Positions 48,601-53,423 of a stretch of DNA of 64,000 bases are shown here, in pieces. Below the pieces are notes generated by a model, which saw nothing but the letters and a program-made list of their open reading frames with translations, was not told where the DNA came from and did no database searches. The stretch's first letter is position 1, and every line of letters starts with the position of its first letter. Position numbers and translations under genes: made by a program. The stretch is from NCBI GenBank assembly GCA_002633005.1, contig NMRA01000171.1, positions 128,776 to 192,775 of the forward strand. Reading direction: 5' to 3'. The stretch comes from Phoronis australis. Taxonomy: Eukaryota; Phoronida; Phoronidae.

Positions 48601-49580
48601 TTGGAGTCAAATCTTCAATAAAGTTTGGTGGACGCCAACCATGGGCTGGTTGCATAAAATTTCAAAAACTATTCGCTGGATAAGTTTGGTAGTTGCACGA
48701 CATCAAGTCCATTATTCAATACTTACAACATTATAATGGGACATCATTGTTGTTATCCCTGTGTATAACTGTTATGCTATAGGGACATGCCAATTAGTTC
48801 TACTGCTGGCAACTCTGTTTAGTAGTTATTGTCCAAGCAAATAAGGAACTGAATTGCTCATCTGTGGTTGAACATTGTGGTCAACAGTTAGGTGATGGAA
48901 GTCCAAAAGCCAGGTTGTGTATACATGATTTGTCTCCACCAGATTCCGTACAAAGGGTGCCTCAAAGTTTCCAGATTTATTTTCCTACAGAAGGGTCAGT
49001 TTTTGTAAAAGAACTCCTCATTACAAATTAACAACGTAAAGTTTATTGGGTAAAAAATATGCAGTCTAAGGTGTCCCCTACATAGCTCGTTATGGGAACA
49101 AGCCTCTCCAGAAGGGGACTTTTTCATGGAAGTCCCCTACAAATGGGTTTCTTTTTGTCATGATTGATCTCGAAAAAAGTGAGTACATTATCCTGTACAA
49201 ATCAAAAACATTATAGTATTTTCTTTATATTCAATGATCTCACACACTTCTGGAACTTGCTGTACAGCATGCAAAACAATGTGACCATTTCTGGTTTTAC
49301 ATCATCGTCCGACAAGAATTCTGAACATCTCAGTAAAATTTTGTGGTTGATTTCTGTGTCAGATCACTTTTGCAAATGCACCGAGGATTTTACTGTCCTC
49401 AGGATAAATATCTAGTGGCTTTAAACGTCTGGAACTATCACTGAAGATCTCAAGATAGTCAACTCAATTGCTCTTGCACATAGATCTTATAGATTCATGC
49501 TCATTTTCTAGGATGCCAGCAAGTTGACTACAAAGAGCTCATGTTCGACAGCTAAGAAATCCAAGTCTGTTACAGATTAA
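503..49580 (+). CDS. FANCI: FANCI, Fanconi anemia group I protein (3' two thirds, 23 exons)
   Basis: FANCI pairs with FANCD2 in the ID2 clamp on DNA. ATR phosphorylation and monoubiquitination by FANCL/UBE2T lock the clamp during interstrand-crosslink repair. Twenty-three consecutive exons, listed separately, align in order and nearly without gaps to the vertebrate protein from about residue 330 to the C-terminus. They give about 987 codons, against about 1000 expected for that part. Splice phases agree at every junction except inside exon 17. Diagnostic segments are LRKAMF around the ubiquitinated lysine, an SQ-rich stretch, [16 protein letters not shown], and [16 protein letters not shown] near the end. 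The C-terminus is lysine- and serine-rich, as in the family. The first exons and promoter are left of the window. Introns range from 0.2 to 23.5 kb and host two nested antisense genes. Identification is firm; exact ends rest on splice consensus and phase. Confidence 0.95.
1268..1448 (+). CDS. FANCI: FANCI exon 2 of window
   Basis: Reads [20 protein letters not shown], then SFGPK and [15 protein letters not shown]. The vertebrate counterpart is [23 protein letters not shown]. Acceptor TTTCCAG, donor GTACAT. The first base completes a Ser codon from the previous exon. Confidence 0.93.
2536..2623 (+). CDS. FANCI: FANCI exon 3 of window
   Basis: Reads [18 protein letters not shown] then [11 protein letters not shown]. 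The final G joins the next exon to form HYLDLLSS. Acceptor TTTTGCAG, donor GTTTGT. Confidence 0.92.
2872..3073 (+). CDS. FANCI: FANCI exon 4 of window, monoubiquitination-site exon
   Basis: Reads [25 protein letters not shown] and LRKAMF. The Lys in LRKAMF (codon 3057-3059) aligns with vertebrate FANCI K523, the residue monoubiquitinated by FANCL, so the regulatory site is conserved. Acceptor TTTTTCAG, donor GTTTGT. Confidence 0.94.
3544..3658 (+). CDS. FANCI: FANCI exon 5 of window, SQ cluster
   Basis: Reads [20 protein letters not shown] then [12 protein letters not shown]. The SQ dipeptides lie where the vertebrate protein has its ATR-phosphorylated S/TQ cluster, just after the ubiquitination site. 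Acceptor GTTTACAG, donor GTAAGT. Confidence 0.93.
4195..4311 (+). CDS. FANCI: FANCI exon 6 of window
   Basis: Phase 0 at both ends, 39 codons. Includes [18 protein letters not shown] and [12 protein letters not shown], matching vertebrate LCLEIMDSLRRCLSQQADVR. Acceptor TGTGCAG, donor GTATGC. Confidence 0.93.
4439..4960 (+). mobile_element. TIR element family A, copy 1 (non-autonomous)
   Basis: About 522 bp bounded by inverted termini CAGGGCTTGGAAT and ATTCCAAGCCCTG. The six flanking bases are AAACAC on the left and AAACAT on the right, a likely 6-bp target-site duplication with one change. It is CG-rich inside, with self-complementary GCGGAAATCCGC stretches and no open frame of note. Copy 2 lies inverted at 6291-6694 and a 5'-truncated copy at about 24995-25252. 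Relative to copy 2 it carries roughly 110 extra internal bases. Superfamily is unassigned. It sits in a FANCI intron. Confidence 0.8.
5731..5799 (+). CDS. FANCI: FANCI exon 7 of window
   Basis: Twenty-three codons reading [20 protein letters not shown]. The vertebrate counterpart is [23 protein letters not shown]. Acceptor TTCACAG, donor GTGAGT. Confidence 0.92.
6108..6108. other. Single ambiguous base (N)
   Basis: One of four lone N positions in the window. Two of the others abut duplicated sequence. Here I see no duplicated flank, so it may be a simple base ambiguity. Confidence 0.9.
6291..6694 (-). mobile_element. TIR element family A, copy 2 (inverted)
   Basis: About 404 bp with ends CAGGGCTTGGAAT and ATTCCAAGCCCTG, flanked on both sides by TAGTAG. 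The perfect 6-bp direct repeat supports transposition. It is in opposite orientation to the copy at 4439-4960 and shorter by an internal deletion. Confidence 0.82.
7677..7778 (+). CDS. FANCI: FANCI exon 8 of window
   Basis: Thirty-four codons, phase 0. Reads [26 protein letters not shown] and VVEPL, matching vertebrate [24 protein letters not shown]. Acceptor TTGCAG, donor GTAAGT. The next exon is 23.5 kb away. Confidence 0.92.
8004..8074 (-). repeat. tRNA-derived SINE head
   Basis: On the minus strand an A-box-like GTGGCTTAGTGGTAAC (8050-8065) is followed 30 bases on by a B-box-like GTTCAAATCCC (8011-8021). Spacing and order match a tRNA-derived Pol III promoter. The arms do not make a good cloverleaf, so this is a SINE head or pseudogene, not a working tRNA gene. 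Confidence 0.55.
8075..9539. other. Intronic sequence, probable 3' UTR of the antisense TRIM-like gene
   Basis: No open frame of note. A minus-strand AATAAA (TTTATT at 8195-8200) could end the TRIM-like transcript, giving a 3' UTR of about 1.3 kb. A short CA run lies near 9493-9507. Confidence 0.35.
9540..11174 (-). CDS. TRIM-like RING/B-box/coiled-coil/NHL-type protein, nested antisense in FANCI intron
   Basis: Uninterrupted 544-codon ORF. Residues 13-52 form a RING-like finger (C13-x2-C16 ... H31-x2-H34-x2-C37-x2-C40-x8-C49-x2-C52) in which the usual third Cys is His31. Residues 69-100 form a type-2 B-box (C69-x2-H72-x8-C81-x2-H84-x4-C89-x2-C92-x4-H97-x2-C100). Residues about 105-235 are charged and helical, as in a TRIM coiled coil. 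From about 255 to the end there are propeller-type repeats of the form [17 protein letters not shown] and [16 protein letters not shown], like NHL blades. Proteins of this layout are usually ubiquitin ligases or RNA-binding regulators. There is no type-1 B-box. A plausible acceptor (TTTGTATGTTGTAG) lies 6 bases upstream of the ATG, so a 5' UTR exon may exist. The intronless frame suggests retroposition or a TRIM expansion. Confidence 0.88.
   Translation of the reverse strand: MSGDRYNSSWQECPICFEEYNPSNKLPVIWHNTHLTCKPCFYSLNKLCCVMCRQKHNLELYEATGDDMCSVHRDQLYSHFCENHNVLVCNQCLRETHASCECRDTVQLKKECNSKIGRLLEELDILKEFIYQRIQNTSNDLKCLELFKAGVKSFIEQHMKKLTEEQTSALFTKIDRYRRTLCDNETLIPVRDSLEDIHHSTFTTENVVKIVRMAKDTDLEEKVRSLKDKALRPLELIFEKIIHELKSHDVEGVLTNDIFFPVLYVDTSPSLLSSVVTDDIGNVYVCDSKNGCIRKFNRHGNPSLPNMQLSGIASDTRAAMSLSANKQELIVSPKKWESSDESKCYCTTSLEVFNLDSGSLTRTVPITQFNGIHGLTTNDLNEIIFSDPQRKIICTMDQNGKVNQAFKTHPERFSVPGEIAGGPSHTLFIVDHGKDCVQAVRQVDGSVVRRFVPTYCGQEMRQISCISSDAGQVFVAGRDRQGSCLIFKCAADGQGMGILAGADMIGKIGGLAISKAGRVWVSDVKQSSLVKFKSVNDIIGECKV
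11175..20310. other. FANCI intron, no gene; sparse old repeats
   Basis: No exon or long ORF can be supported. It holds diverged dispersed repeats at about 11310-11520 (related to 33980-34170) and about 19310-19640 (related to 39750-40030). A partial tRNA-like A box lies near 11620-11636 on the minus strand. A degenerate tandem block lies at about 16140-16580. Confidence 0.55.
16140..16580 (+). repeat. Degenerate tandem repeat, roughly 90-110 bp period
   Basis: Phrases of the form GACAAATGGTCACATTTTGC, then CACCTGATAAACTTTCAATGA and CTCATTTGTTCAGA recur with drift at about 16160, 16250, 16345, 16425 and 16510. An old decayed array with no coding potential. Confidence 0.45.
20315..20655 (+). 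repeat. Dispersed repeat, copy 1
   Basis: Diverged from 22500-22815 but colinear. Shared words include AGTCATATCTC, AAAAATGTGCAGATTTGGCTA/AAAAATGCACAATTTTGGCTA, GTTGCACAAAA/GTTGCATAAAA and TTTGCAATGAATGCACCTT/TCTGCAATGAATGTACCTT. No TIR recognised. Confidence 0.55.
21248..21746 (+). mobile_element. hAT-type MITE with 8-bp target-site duplication
   Basis: About 499 bp. The termini are CAGGCCTTTATCCAG at the left and, inverted at the right, CAGGCCTTTATGCAG, 14 of 15 matching. Flanks ATCAAGCG (21240-21247) and ATCAGGCG (21747-21754) match at 7 of 8 positions. CAGG ends plus an 8-bp duplication are hallmarks of the hAT superfamily. Repeated GGGCGTCC/GGGTGTCC motifs lie subterminally at both ends. 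No transposase frame, so it is non-autonomous. Confidence 0.82.
22500..22815 (+). repeat. Dispersed repeat, copy 2
   Basis: Colinear relative of the repeat at 20315-20655. The two lie 2.2 kb apart in the same intron and the same orientation, on either side of the hAT-type MITE. Confidence 0.55.
23161..24543 (+). mobile_element. TIR element family B, full-length 1.38 kb copy (non-autonomous)
   Basis: Starts TACCGTATTCACCGTAATAA followed by CCGCCC. It ends in the inverse complement TACCGTATTCGCCGTAATAA followed by CCGCCC, so the termini match at 25 of 26 bases. GGGCGCTTAT motifs sit just inside both ends. TA lies at each outer edge and may be either a TA duplication or part of the TIR. The interior is CpG-rich with small palindromes such as GTCACGTGAC, and has no long ORF. 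An inverted internal copy lies at about 45060-45630 and a left-end fragment at 54417-54564. Confidence 0.82.
24995..25252 (+). mobile_element. TIR element family A, copy 3 (5'-truncated)
   Basis: Matches the 3' half of family A (AATCACCACGCTATCCCAGA onwards) and keeps the right end TTCCAAGCCCCG. The left terminus is missing. It begins 450 bases after family B ends. Confidence 0.75.
25253..26649. other. FANCI intron, nothing recognised
   Basis: AT-rich intronic sequence. No exon, tRNA-like box, TIR or tandem structure was recognised on either strand. Confidence 0.5.
26650..27521 (+). repeat. About 872-bp duplicated block, copy 1
   Basis: Nearly identical to 27663-28534, with roughly ten differences, hence about 98-99 percent identity. 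It ends exactly at a lone N (27522). The first part is unique sequence containing a perfect 46-base palindrome. The last 340 bases are units of the tandem array that continues to about 31260. Level of identity and the N suggest two haplotypes joined end to end. Confidence 0.88.
26945..26990. repeat. Perfect 46-bp palindrome
   Basis: Two 23-base arms with no spacer, centred on ACATGT. The left arm is TAAAAACTGATATGGG followed by TACATGT and the right arm is its exact complement. In the second copy (about 27958-28010) the centre is rearranged and the symmetry is broken. Confidence 0.92.
27522..27522. other. Lone N at end of duplicated block, probable contig join
   Basis: The N directly follows GTGCCTCCT, the last shared word of the two 872-bp copies. 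After it come about 140 unrelated bases and then the second copy. Confidence 0.8.
27663..28534 (+). repeat. About 872-bp duplicated block, copy 2
   Basis: Second copy of 26650-27521, offset 1013 bases. Here the array runs straight on after GTGCCTCCT, without an N. Confidence 0.88.
31326..31493 (+). CDS. FANCI: FANCI exon 9 of window
   Basis: Fifty-six codons reading [14 protein letters not shown], an acidic DEEEG stretch, and [20 protein letters not shown]. The vertebrate protein has DYLLCCIQHCLAW, an acidic run and [20 protein letters not shown]. Acceptor ATATTTTAG, donor GTCAGT. Confidence 0.93.
32438..32515 (-). repeat. tRNA-like SINE head or tRNA pseudogene
   Basis: On the minus strand an A box TGGCCCAATGGGATAA is followed by a perfect B box GGGTTCGAGTCCC. 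Nine-base inverted ends GCAGTGTGG/CCACACTGC close the 78-base unit. The D arm and anticodon arm do not pair well, so a functional tRNA is unlikely. Confidence 0.5.
33041..33176 (-). CDS. THAP-type zinc finger, N-terminal fragment truncated at an N
   Basis: Reads [12 protein letters not shown] at the start, then SFHSIPTI and a basic EERRR. The start Met, C-x4-C pair and FHxxP motif match the beginning of a THAP domain, a C2CH DNA-binding finger of animal proteins and P-element-type transposases. After residue 46 an N at 33040 interrupts the frame. The sequence beyond it lacks the expected Trp and C-x2-H pair, so the ORF past the N is not part of the gene. It is antisense within a FANCI intron and has a CpG-rich promoter just upstream. 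Confidence 0.7.
33250..33300. promoter_or_regulatory. CpG-rich promoter with CRE and YY1-like motif
   Basis: Palindromic CRE TGACGTCA at 33288-33295 lies 112 bases upstream of the minus-strand THAP start codon. AAGATGGCC (33255-33263), a YY1-type element, precedes it. CpG density is far above the surrounding intron. The arrangement looks like an active, possibly bidirectional, promoter. Confidence 0.55.
33743..33864 (+). CDS. FANCI: FANCI exon 10 of window
   Basis: Reads [18 protein letters not shown], then [18 protein letters not shown]. The vertebrate protein has DKSADFSQSTSIGIKNNI and GVCEVLIEYNF. Acceptor TAATTCTAG, donor GTGAGT. It ends with two bases of an Arg codon. Confidence 0.93.
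33980..34170 (+). repeat. Dispersed repeat shared with 11310-11520
   Basis: Common words CACTACTT, TTGGTGGCACTGC, ATGATTGTTG and GCAAACATGAAAGC in the same order. Diverged, without visible TIR or tandem structure. Confidence 0.55.
34815..35025 (+). repeat. Dispersed repeat shared with 3775-3965
   Basis: Both copies share GGAAAGTTRGGTRA-like, AATAGGTT/AATAGCT and GGTATTTTGTCTGT words in order. Inverted relatives lie at about 42745-42840 and 47700-47840. An old family scattered through FANCI introns. Confidence 0.5.
37249..37416 (+). CDS. FANCI: FANCI exon 11 of window
   Basis: Reads [20 protein letters not shown], then [16 protein letters not shown] chose donor GTATGTG at 37417 over the GTATGG at 37412. 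Only this choice keeps frame with the next exon, and it then aligns to the vertebrate protein without a gap. Confidence 0.88.
38293..38472 (+). CDS. FANCI: FANCI exon 12 of window
   Basis: Reads [20 protein letters not shown], then [16 protein letters not shown]. The vertebrate counterpart is RDSIQSHQESLSVLRSSNEFMRYAV. The acceptor is TATTTGTAG at 38292. The upstream CTGACAG (38276) would break the frame. Donor GTAATG. Confidence 0.9.
38661..38989 (+). repeat. Minisatellite, 80-bp unit, four copies
   Basis: GGGTCACTCTGTCTTTATCAG recurs at 38670, 38750, 38830 and, slightly changed, 38910. The unit ends TAAGAACAACATTGTGTTTG. High identity between units indicates recent amplification. Located in the intron after exon 12. 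Confidence 0.93.
39269..39426 (+). CDS. FANCI: FANCI exon 13 of window
   Basis: Reads [17 protein letters not shown], then [20 protein letters not shown] and QFLLTL. The vertebrate protein has [31 protein letters not shown] and QFLRAL. Acceptor ATCCACAG, donor GTATGG. Confidence 0.91.
40285..40355 (+). CDS. FANCI: FANCI exon 14 of window
   Basis: Short exon reading [18 protein letters not shown] then VINKFQ. It corresponds to the variable acidic linker before vertebrate FQIRQFQRSL. Acceptor TTCTTTCAG, donor GTAAGC. Phase agrees on both sides. Confidence 0.82.
41329..41497 (+). CDS. FANCI: FANCI exon 15 of window
   Basis: Reads [20 protein letters not shown], then [20 protein letters not shown]. 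The vertebrate protein has [20 protein letters not shown] and LTSLSKLLEPSSPQF. Acceptor CATTGCAG, donor GTAGGT. Confidence 0.9.
41848..42290 (+). repeat. 35-bp minisatellite next to FANCI exon 16
   Basis: The unit TTACTAAGTGGTACCTCCCT + GAGCACTATCTTCCC starts at 41915 and repeats every 35 bases: 41950, 41985, 42020, 42055, 42090, 42125, 42160, 42195, 42230, with a 34-base step to 42264. That makes eleven units. A 25-bp dimer of GAGTTTAGACYTGTGTCTGA precedes it at 41848-41898. The last unit ends about 30 bases before the exon 16 acceptor. Confidence 0.95.
42323..42450 (+). CDS. FANCI: FANCI exon 16 of window
   Basis: Reads [20 protein letters not shown], then [20 protein letters not shown]. 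The vertebrate protein has [21 protein letters not shown]. Acceptor TTTCCTTTCCAG, donor GTAAAG. Confidence 0.94.
42950..43083 (+). CDS. FANCI: FANCI exon 17 of window, with a frameshift
   Basis: The exon opens [13 protein letters not shown] in phase 0, like vertebrate DVEVEKTNHFAIV. From 43011 a different frame reads [20 protein letters not shown], like [20 protein letters not shown]. Between them only 22 bases separate the two frames where about 42 are expected, so roughly seven residues are missing and the frame shifts by one. Acceptor GTATATAG. Donor AAAG|GTGGTC (weak) is required by the phase of the next exon. Both halves are conserved, so an assembly or sequencing deletion, or an allelic indel, is likelier than gene death. 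Confidence 0.78.
43529..43713 (+). CDS. FANCI: FANCI exon 18 of window
   Basis: Reads [20 protein letters not shown], then [18 protein letters not shown]. The vertebrate protein has [20 protein letters not shown] and LLKDLCKMYTTLTALVRY. Acceptor CTATTGTAG, donor GTACGT. Confidence 0.92.
43714..45059. other. FANCI intron, no gene
   Basis: Nothing coding. TATTTATCCACCTT at 44231-44244 has an inverted near-match at 45824-45837, which may mark the ends of an old 1.6 kb insertion around the family B fragment. The evidence is weak. Confidence 0.35.
45060..45630 (-). mobile_element. TIR element family B, inverted internal copy
   Basis: The reverse complement is colinear with 23185-23740. Shared words are CGCTTAGAAAA, AACGGGT, TTCATCAAATTTAC, GGAGTCTGGATTAA/GGAGTCCAGATTAA and GTCACGTGACGTTTGTTTTG + AAGTTCGTCTGC. 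The outer TIR has decayed and the distal half of the element is not recognisable. Confidence 0.75.
46378..46494 (+). CDS. FANCI: FANCI exon 19 of window
   Basis: Reads [20 protein letters not shown], then [19 protein letters not shown]. The vertebrate protein has [20 protein letters not shown] then SYVQ. Acceptor TTTGTTTCAG, donor GTAACT. Confidence 0.93.
46963..47046 (+). CDS. FANCI: FANCI exon 20 of window
   Basis: Twenty-eight codons, lysine-rich ([18 protein letters not shown]). It occupies the variable region before ARVLRETK in the vertebrate protein. Acceptor TATATTTAG, donor GTGAGA. Placement rests on phase and position as well as composition. Confidence 0.82.
47352..47475 (+). repeat. 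Two-copy direct repeat, about 62 bp
   Basis: GGTGGGGTCATGGT ... ATTCACACTTTCAGT ... AACTGTCCTTGAACTT occurs twice in tandem, starting at about 47352 and 47415. Confidence 0.88.
47916..48011 (+). CDS. FANCI: FANCI exon 21 of window
   Basis: Reads [20 protein letters not shown], then [12 protein letters not shown]. This is nearly identical to vertebrate [20 protein letters not shown] and EKFLIHLSKKSK, one of the most conserved parts of the protein. Acceptor TTTTCAG, donor GTAAGT. Confidence 0.96.
48406..48510 (+). CDS. FANCI: FANCI exon 22 of window
   Basis: Reads [20 protein letters not shown] then SSEEEEE. The vertebrate protein has [19 protein letters not shown] followed by an acidic stretch. 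Acceptor TTCTTACAG, donor GTAAAT. Confidence 0.95.
49512..49580 (+). CDS. FANCI: FANCI last coding exon (23 of window)
   Basis: Reads [20 protein letters not shown], then TD and stop TAA at 49578-49580. A basic, Ser/Lys-rich tail as in the family. Acceptor TTTTCTAG. No AATAAA follows until 51556-51561 and 51614-51619, so the 3' UTR may be about 2 kb. Confidence 0.85.
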   Translation, partial: DASKLTTKSSCSTAKKSKSVTD

Positions 49581-52255
49581 TGCAATCTTCAGTGTTCCAA
49601 ATGAACATAACAACAGGCAAAACAACAAGTCCTGTTGTTGACAGCATCTGTTCCTGTTGCTGCAACATTTATCGACGACTATATAGCTTGCAGGGTTGTA
49701 CTGTCAACGTAGTCCAAGCCGACTGTACTGACTCATCAGTGTAAATTTCTCTGGAGTTTTAATCATGGCGGAGACAGTTTGACATCTTAGGGATCTGGTT
49801 TTAAAACATTTATTAAGATGTAAACTGTGGTTTGAGAGGAAGCTATGATTGTGCAGCGTTTTGCATAACATAAATGTGTTAACACCCAGTGTATGTGTTG
49901 GCTCTTTGTTTCTTCTCGTAATATAGTTCTCATTTTTATGTGCATGCTTTGAATTTGCCTTTTAGATCATGTTGGGATCTAGTGTGAAATGCAAAGTTCT
50001 GACAGTTTGTTGGAGGTAAGCTAAATAGTCTACCAAATATTGTGAGAGATACAATTGCATGCAGTCACAGGAGGTTGTTGCAACACCAAATCACAGGTAT
50101 CTCCAGCTCCTCTCTGTGTATCTGTATACAGTATTGTCATTGTTGTATCAAGTTACTACACTAGCAGACACTAGACTTGTTTTATGTTACAACATCTGGA
50201 TCCAGGATCAAAGGTCCAAACTCGACTCAGACGCGAAATTGAACTAATCACACTTCTTGATTCAAGTACAAAATAATTTGCAAGTTTACTTGAAGTGTGA
50301 CGTGCAATTTGTCAATTTTCAGCCAAGTTTTGAGTCTAGAGATACAACCCTATGTCCAGAAAGAGGCTGCCACTCTAAGAATGTAATGTAGAGCTGGCTT
50401 AAAGCAGATTTCTAGCTTTTAGTGTAATGTGGTTTCCTCTGAACGAGTATTTGGTGGTAATTATGTTGCCTTGTAACTGACATTGTATAATCAGTTATTG
50501 TCAATTATGTATTATATATGATACCTATGCTCTCTGATTTATTGAAATGTGGTAGGACAACTTCTCATATAGCATATCAACCAATTTAGTGTGGAATATG
50601 ACATTTCATCCATGATGCCCAGTCATCAGATGTTGCTATTTATGATCTGACGCTGTAGAAACCATAACCCCTGACCACGATGCGAGCATGTGATGTCAAA
50701 CATCCAAACAGGTAAGAACGAACTAATCTAATTGAAGACTAATTCAGACGAAATAAGGATCAGTGATTGTGTAGTGAAACAAATATGGACTGATCTCTCA
50801 GTCGTAGCAGGTCAAGTGGACCTCGGGATAGCAAAATTGCCCTCAGACATATGACCCGATATCACCCTCGAAATCGCTTCATATTTGTAAAGTATTATAC
50901 AACTAGTATCCTGAATGAATTCACCATTGGTAGTAGTGACTGTAACTAAATACCGCTCATTCGTCATTCGTGTAAGAATTAATGTTGTAACTTCATGGCA
51001 ATAGCAATATGTATGTAACACAGAAGGCCATGGCGGTAAGAGTTGAACTTTGCTACAAGATACCCTCACTAGAACGTTAAATGCGATTTTTCCTGGTTTA
51101 AAACGTCAGCAATGATTTTACCTCTAATGTATGTTAGTCTGCCTTGCTTATAATGTCTGTTGATATACATTGCAACGATGTTCTACTGTTCTCTCTGAAC
51201 TCAATGTACAGTTGAGCCTCTGGTTATTTTGTATTTAAATGTTAGCTGTTTTCCACCCTAGAAAAAAATGAAAAAAGATGGTGCTATTAAAAACTTGGTT
51301 GTAATGCTAGGAAAGTAGACTATAAAACCAGCCAATACAACTTATGGATATGTAAATCAAATTTTCATTTCTGGTTACTGACATCTTACTGTTGCTTCAG
51401 CTATTTCAACCAGCAACGTGAATTATTGAAATGATGTTAAAAACATGAATGTTGTGGATCGGTCTGAGATTTTTTATTACTTGGGTAATCAGATTATATT
51501 TTGGTTTAGCAAGGTAGCAATAAGTTGAGTGATGTTTAGTCAAAGCAAATGTTTCAATAAATGTTATGTATTGAACTGCAGATTACTCCATAGGCTTCTT
51601 ATCTCGTTAACTTAATAAATAACATTAAAATTTTGGGGTTTAAGAACTGGGTTATCAGTTGCTTGTGTCTACATTTTTTGCAAAATTGCAAGACTTTGTG
51701 ACATCTGAAGTTTAAACAACTGATGCATTTTGAAGGTTTGAGTAGTTTAAATCTGTGTTCCTAATAGTAGTCATTCTCAAACCACCAGTGGTTACTGTTT
51801 TTCATTTAATCTTTTGTAGTAATGGACTAAACATTAGTCTCCAATTTACATTGCCCACAGAAAACTCAACAAAAACGAAGGTAAATTTTGTGCAATAGGT
51901 TAAATTACAAAATACCTCACCAAGTACTCAACTACAAGTAAAACCTCAAGTTCAATACAAAAAATAATTACAACATATATAAAAACAGCAAGGAGCCATA
52001 AAGAAAATCACATGATTACACAAATGAAGGCTGGTCTTTCCAAAGGATTCTGCTCCATACAATTCAGCACAAGATAGTTTACCTTGACATCAAGAGATTG
52101 GTGTGTCCTACATTCATGCCACCACACTATTTTCACAATTTTACTACTAATTCAAACCATACAGCTTAAAAGGGCAACACCATGAAACTTAATATTTATT
52201 AAAGATTCATATTCACCAGCCACAATTAACACTTAATGATAATTTGTACTGGGAA
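49581..52255. other. Likely FANCI 3' UTR and downstream spacer
   Basis: No supported ORF on either strand. AATAAA at 51556-51561 and 51614-51619 are the first canonical poly(A) signals after the FANCI stop. The rest is AT-rich with no repeat recognised. Confidence 0.45.
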
Positions 52256-52687
52256 TTCCCGGAGATAAACCCATGGGCGAGTATTCAGAAAATGAACATT
52301 TTTAGGCGTTTTAGCAACAAAAAATAAATGCCCGGGCGTTTATTCGGAAAAGGGGGCGTGTAAACGGAAAGCCATAGTTTAGCTTGACTTGAAACTATTT
52401 TACTTAAAACTGCGTTTTTAAATTTTTTGCTAATAAGTGCAAAGTTCGCCAATGCCTTGCTTGTTTTTATAAATGATAAATGCTTCACAAAACTGAATTT
52501 GTGACAAAAAGTTGATACTGAGTGGGCTTTTAGGAGGAAAATTTCCAAACGTCACACTGTCTGAATACTTGATACCAAAAGTTGTCATACCAAGTAAATG
52601 CCCATGAGCCATTATTTGGCATAATTTTACGAATAAACGCCCATGGGCGTCTCATCGGGTGGGCCTATCTATGGAAAACCCCGGTAA
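52256..52687. mobile_element. Small inverted-repeat element (family D)
   Basis: The left end, CCCGGAGATAAACCCATGGG + CGAGTATTC, and the inverted right end, CCCGATGAGACGCCCATGGG + CGTTTATTC, match closely over about 29 bases. Inner motifs GGGCGTTTATTCGGAAAAGG and GGGGGCGTGTAAAC recall the GGGCGCTTATTACGG motifs of family B, so the families may be related. No ORF. Confidence 0.6.
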
Positions 52688-53006
52688 TAAGAGCAACTTA
52701 AGGTTATGCGAGACCTTATATACAGGTTTGCGTAAATTAGCCGAATAGGTGCAAAACTATAAATTTTTGTCTTAAATCAGCAAACATCGCCTGCTAAACA
52801 GACCAGACTTTCGAACTTAATGGCCTCAAACAGTAGAAAATAATATTGCTTTTTGACTTCGGTACAAGATTTGTCGTTTAAACTCACTAACAGGGGATCA
52901 AAAAGGAGTTAAATCATTAAATCAAGGTAAACGTATTGCTCATGGATCCGATTGTTGGTTTCTGAATTAAATGTTTATGTATCTACGAAAATAAGCTGAT
53001 TGGCAG

Positions 53007-53297
53007 ATGATTTTCTTACCATTAGAAGCTAATCTTGTAAGAAATGACTATGCTTCAACGAACTTAGTTGCAAGCAGACATTGGGAAAATTCGATCTATC
53101 ATCAGATCCCCAAATATAAAAGTACACTAAACGATTTGATTTGTCTATCTGAAAGAAGTCTCAAAGATATTAATGAATGTCGGACAGCTCTACAAAGTGT
53201 CCTAAAATTTTCTCAGAATTCAAATGACAAACTGTTTATTGACTTAGGAAATAGATTCGTGGGTTTAATTTCACAAACCGTAGATCGAAGAAGTTAA
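53007..53297 (+). CDS. Hypothetical small protein or last exon
   Basis: Ninety-six-codon ORF, no recognised domain. It is polar and helical in look, for example LNDLICLSERSLKDINECRT. A stop at 53295-53297 is followed 9 bases later by overlapping AATAAA signals (53306-53311 and 53310-53315), which favours a real 3' end. TTTTCTTACCATTAG just after the ATG resembles an acceptor, so it may instead be a terminal exon starting at 53026. It converges with the minus-strand ORF at 53424-53768. Function unknown. Confidence 0.4.
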   Translation: MIFLPLEANLVRNDYASTNLVASRHWENSIYHQIPKYKSTLNDLICLSERSLKDINECRTALQSVLKFSQNSNDKLFIDLGNRFVGLISQTVDRRS

Positions 53298-53305
53298 AGT
53301 GCTTA

Positions 53306-53327
53306 AATAAATAAAATTTAATTTATT
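53306..53327. terminator. Bidirectional poly(A) signal region
   Basis: AATAAA on the plus strand at 53306-53311 and 53310-53315, and on the minus strand at 53322-53327. It lies between two convergent ORFs and would give both transcripts overlapping 3' ends. Confidence 0.5.
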
Positions 53328-53423
53328 GCTCATCAACTGGAAAAGGTTCTGTTTGCATTTCTTTGATGTTGTTAGTTTCCAATGGACAACTTTCAAATGG
53401 GACACAGTTAATAACAAGAATCA

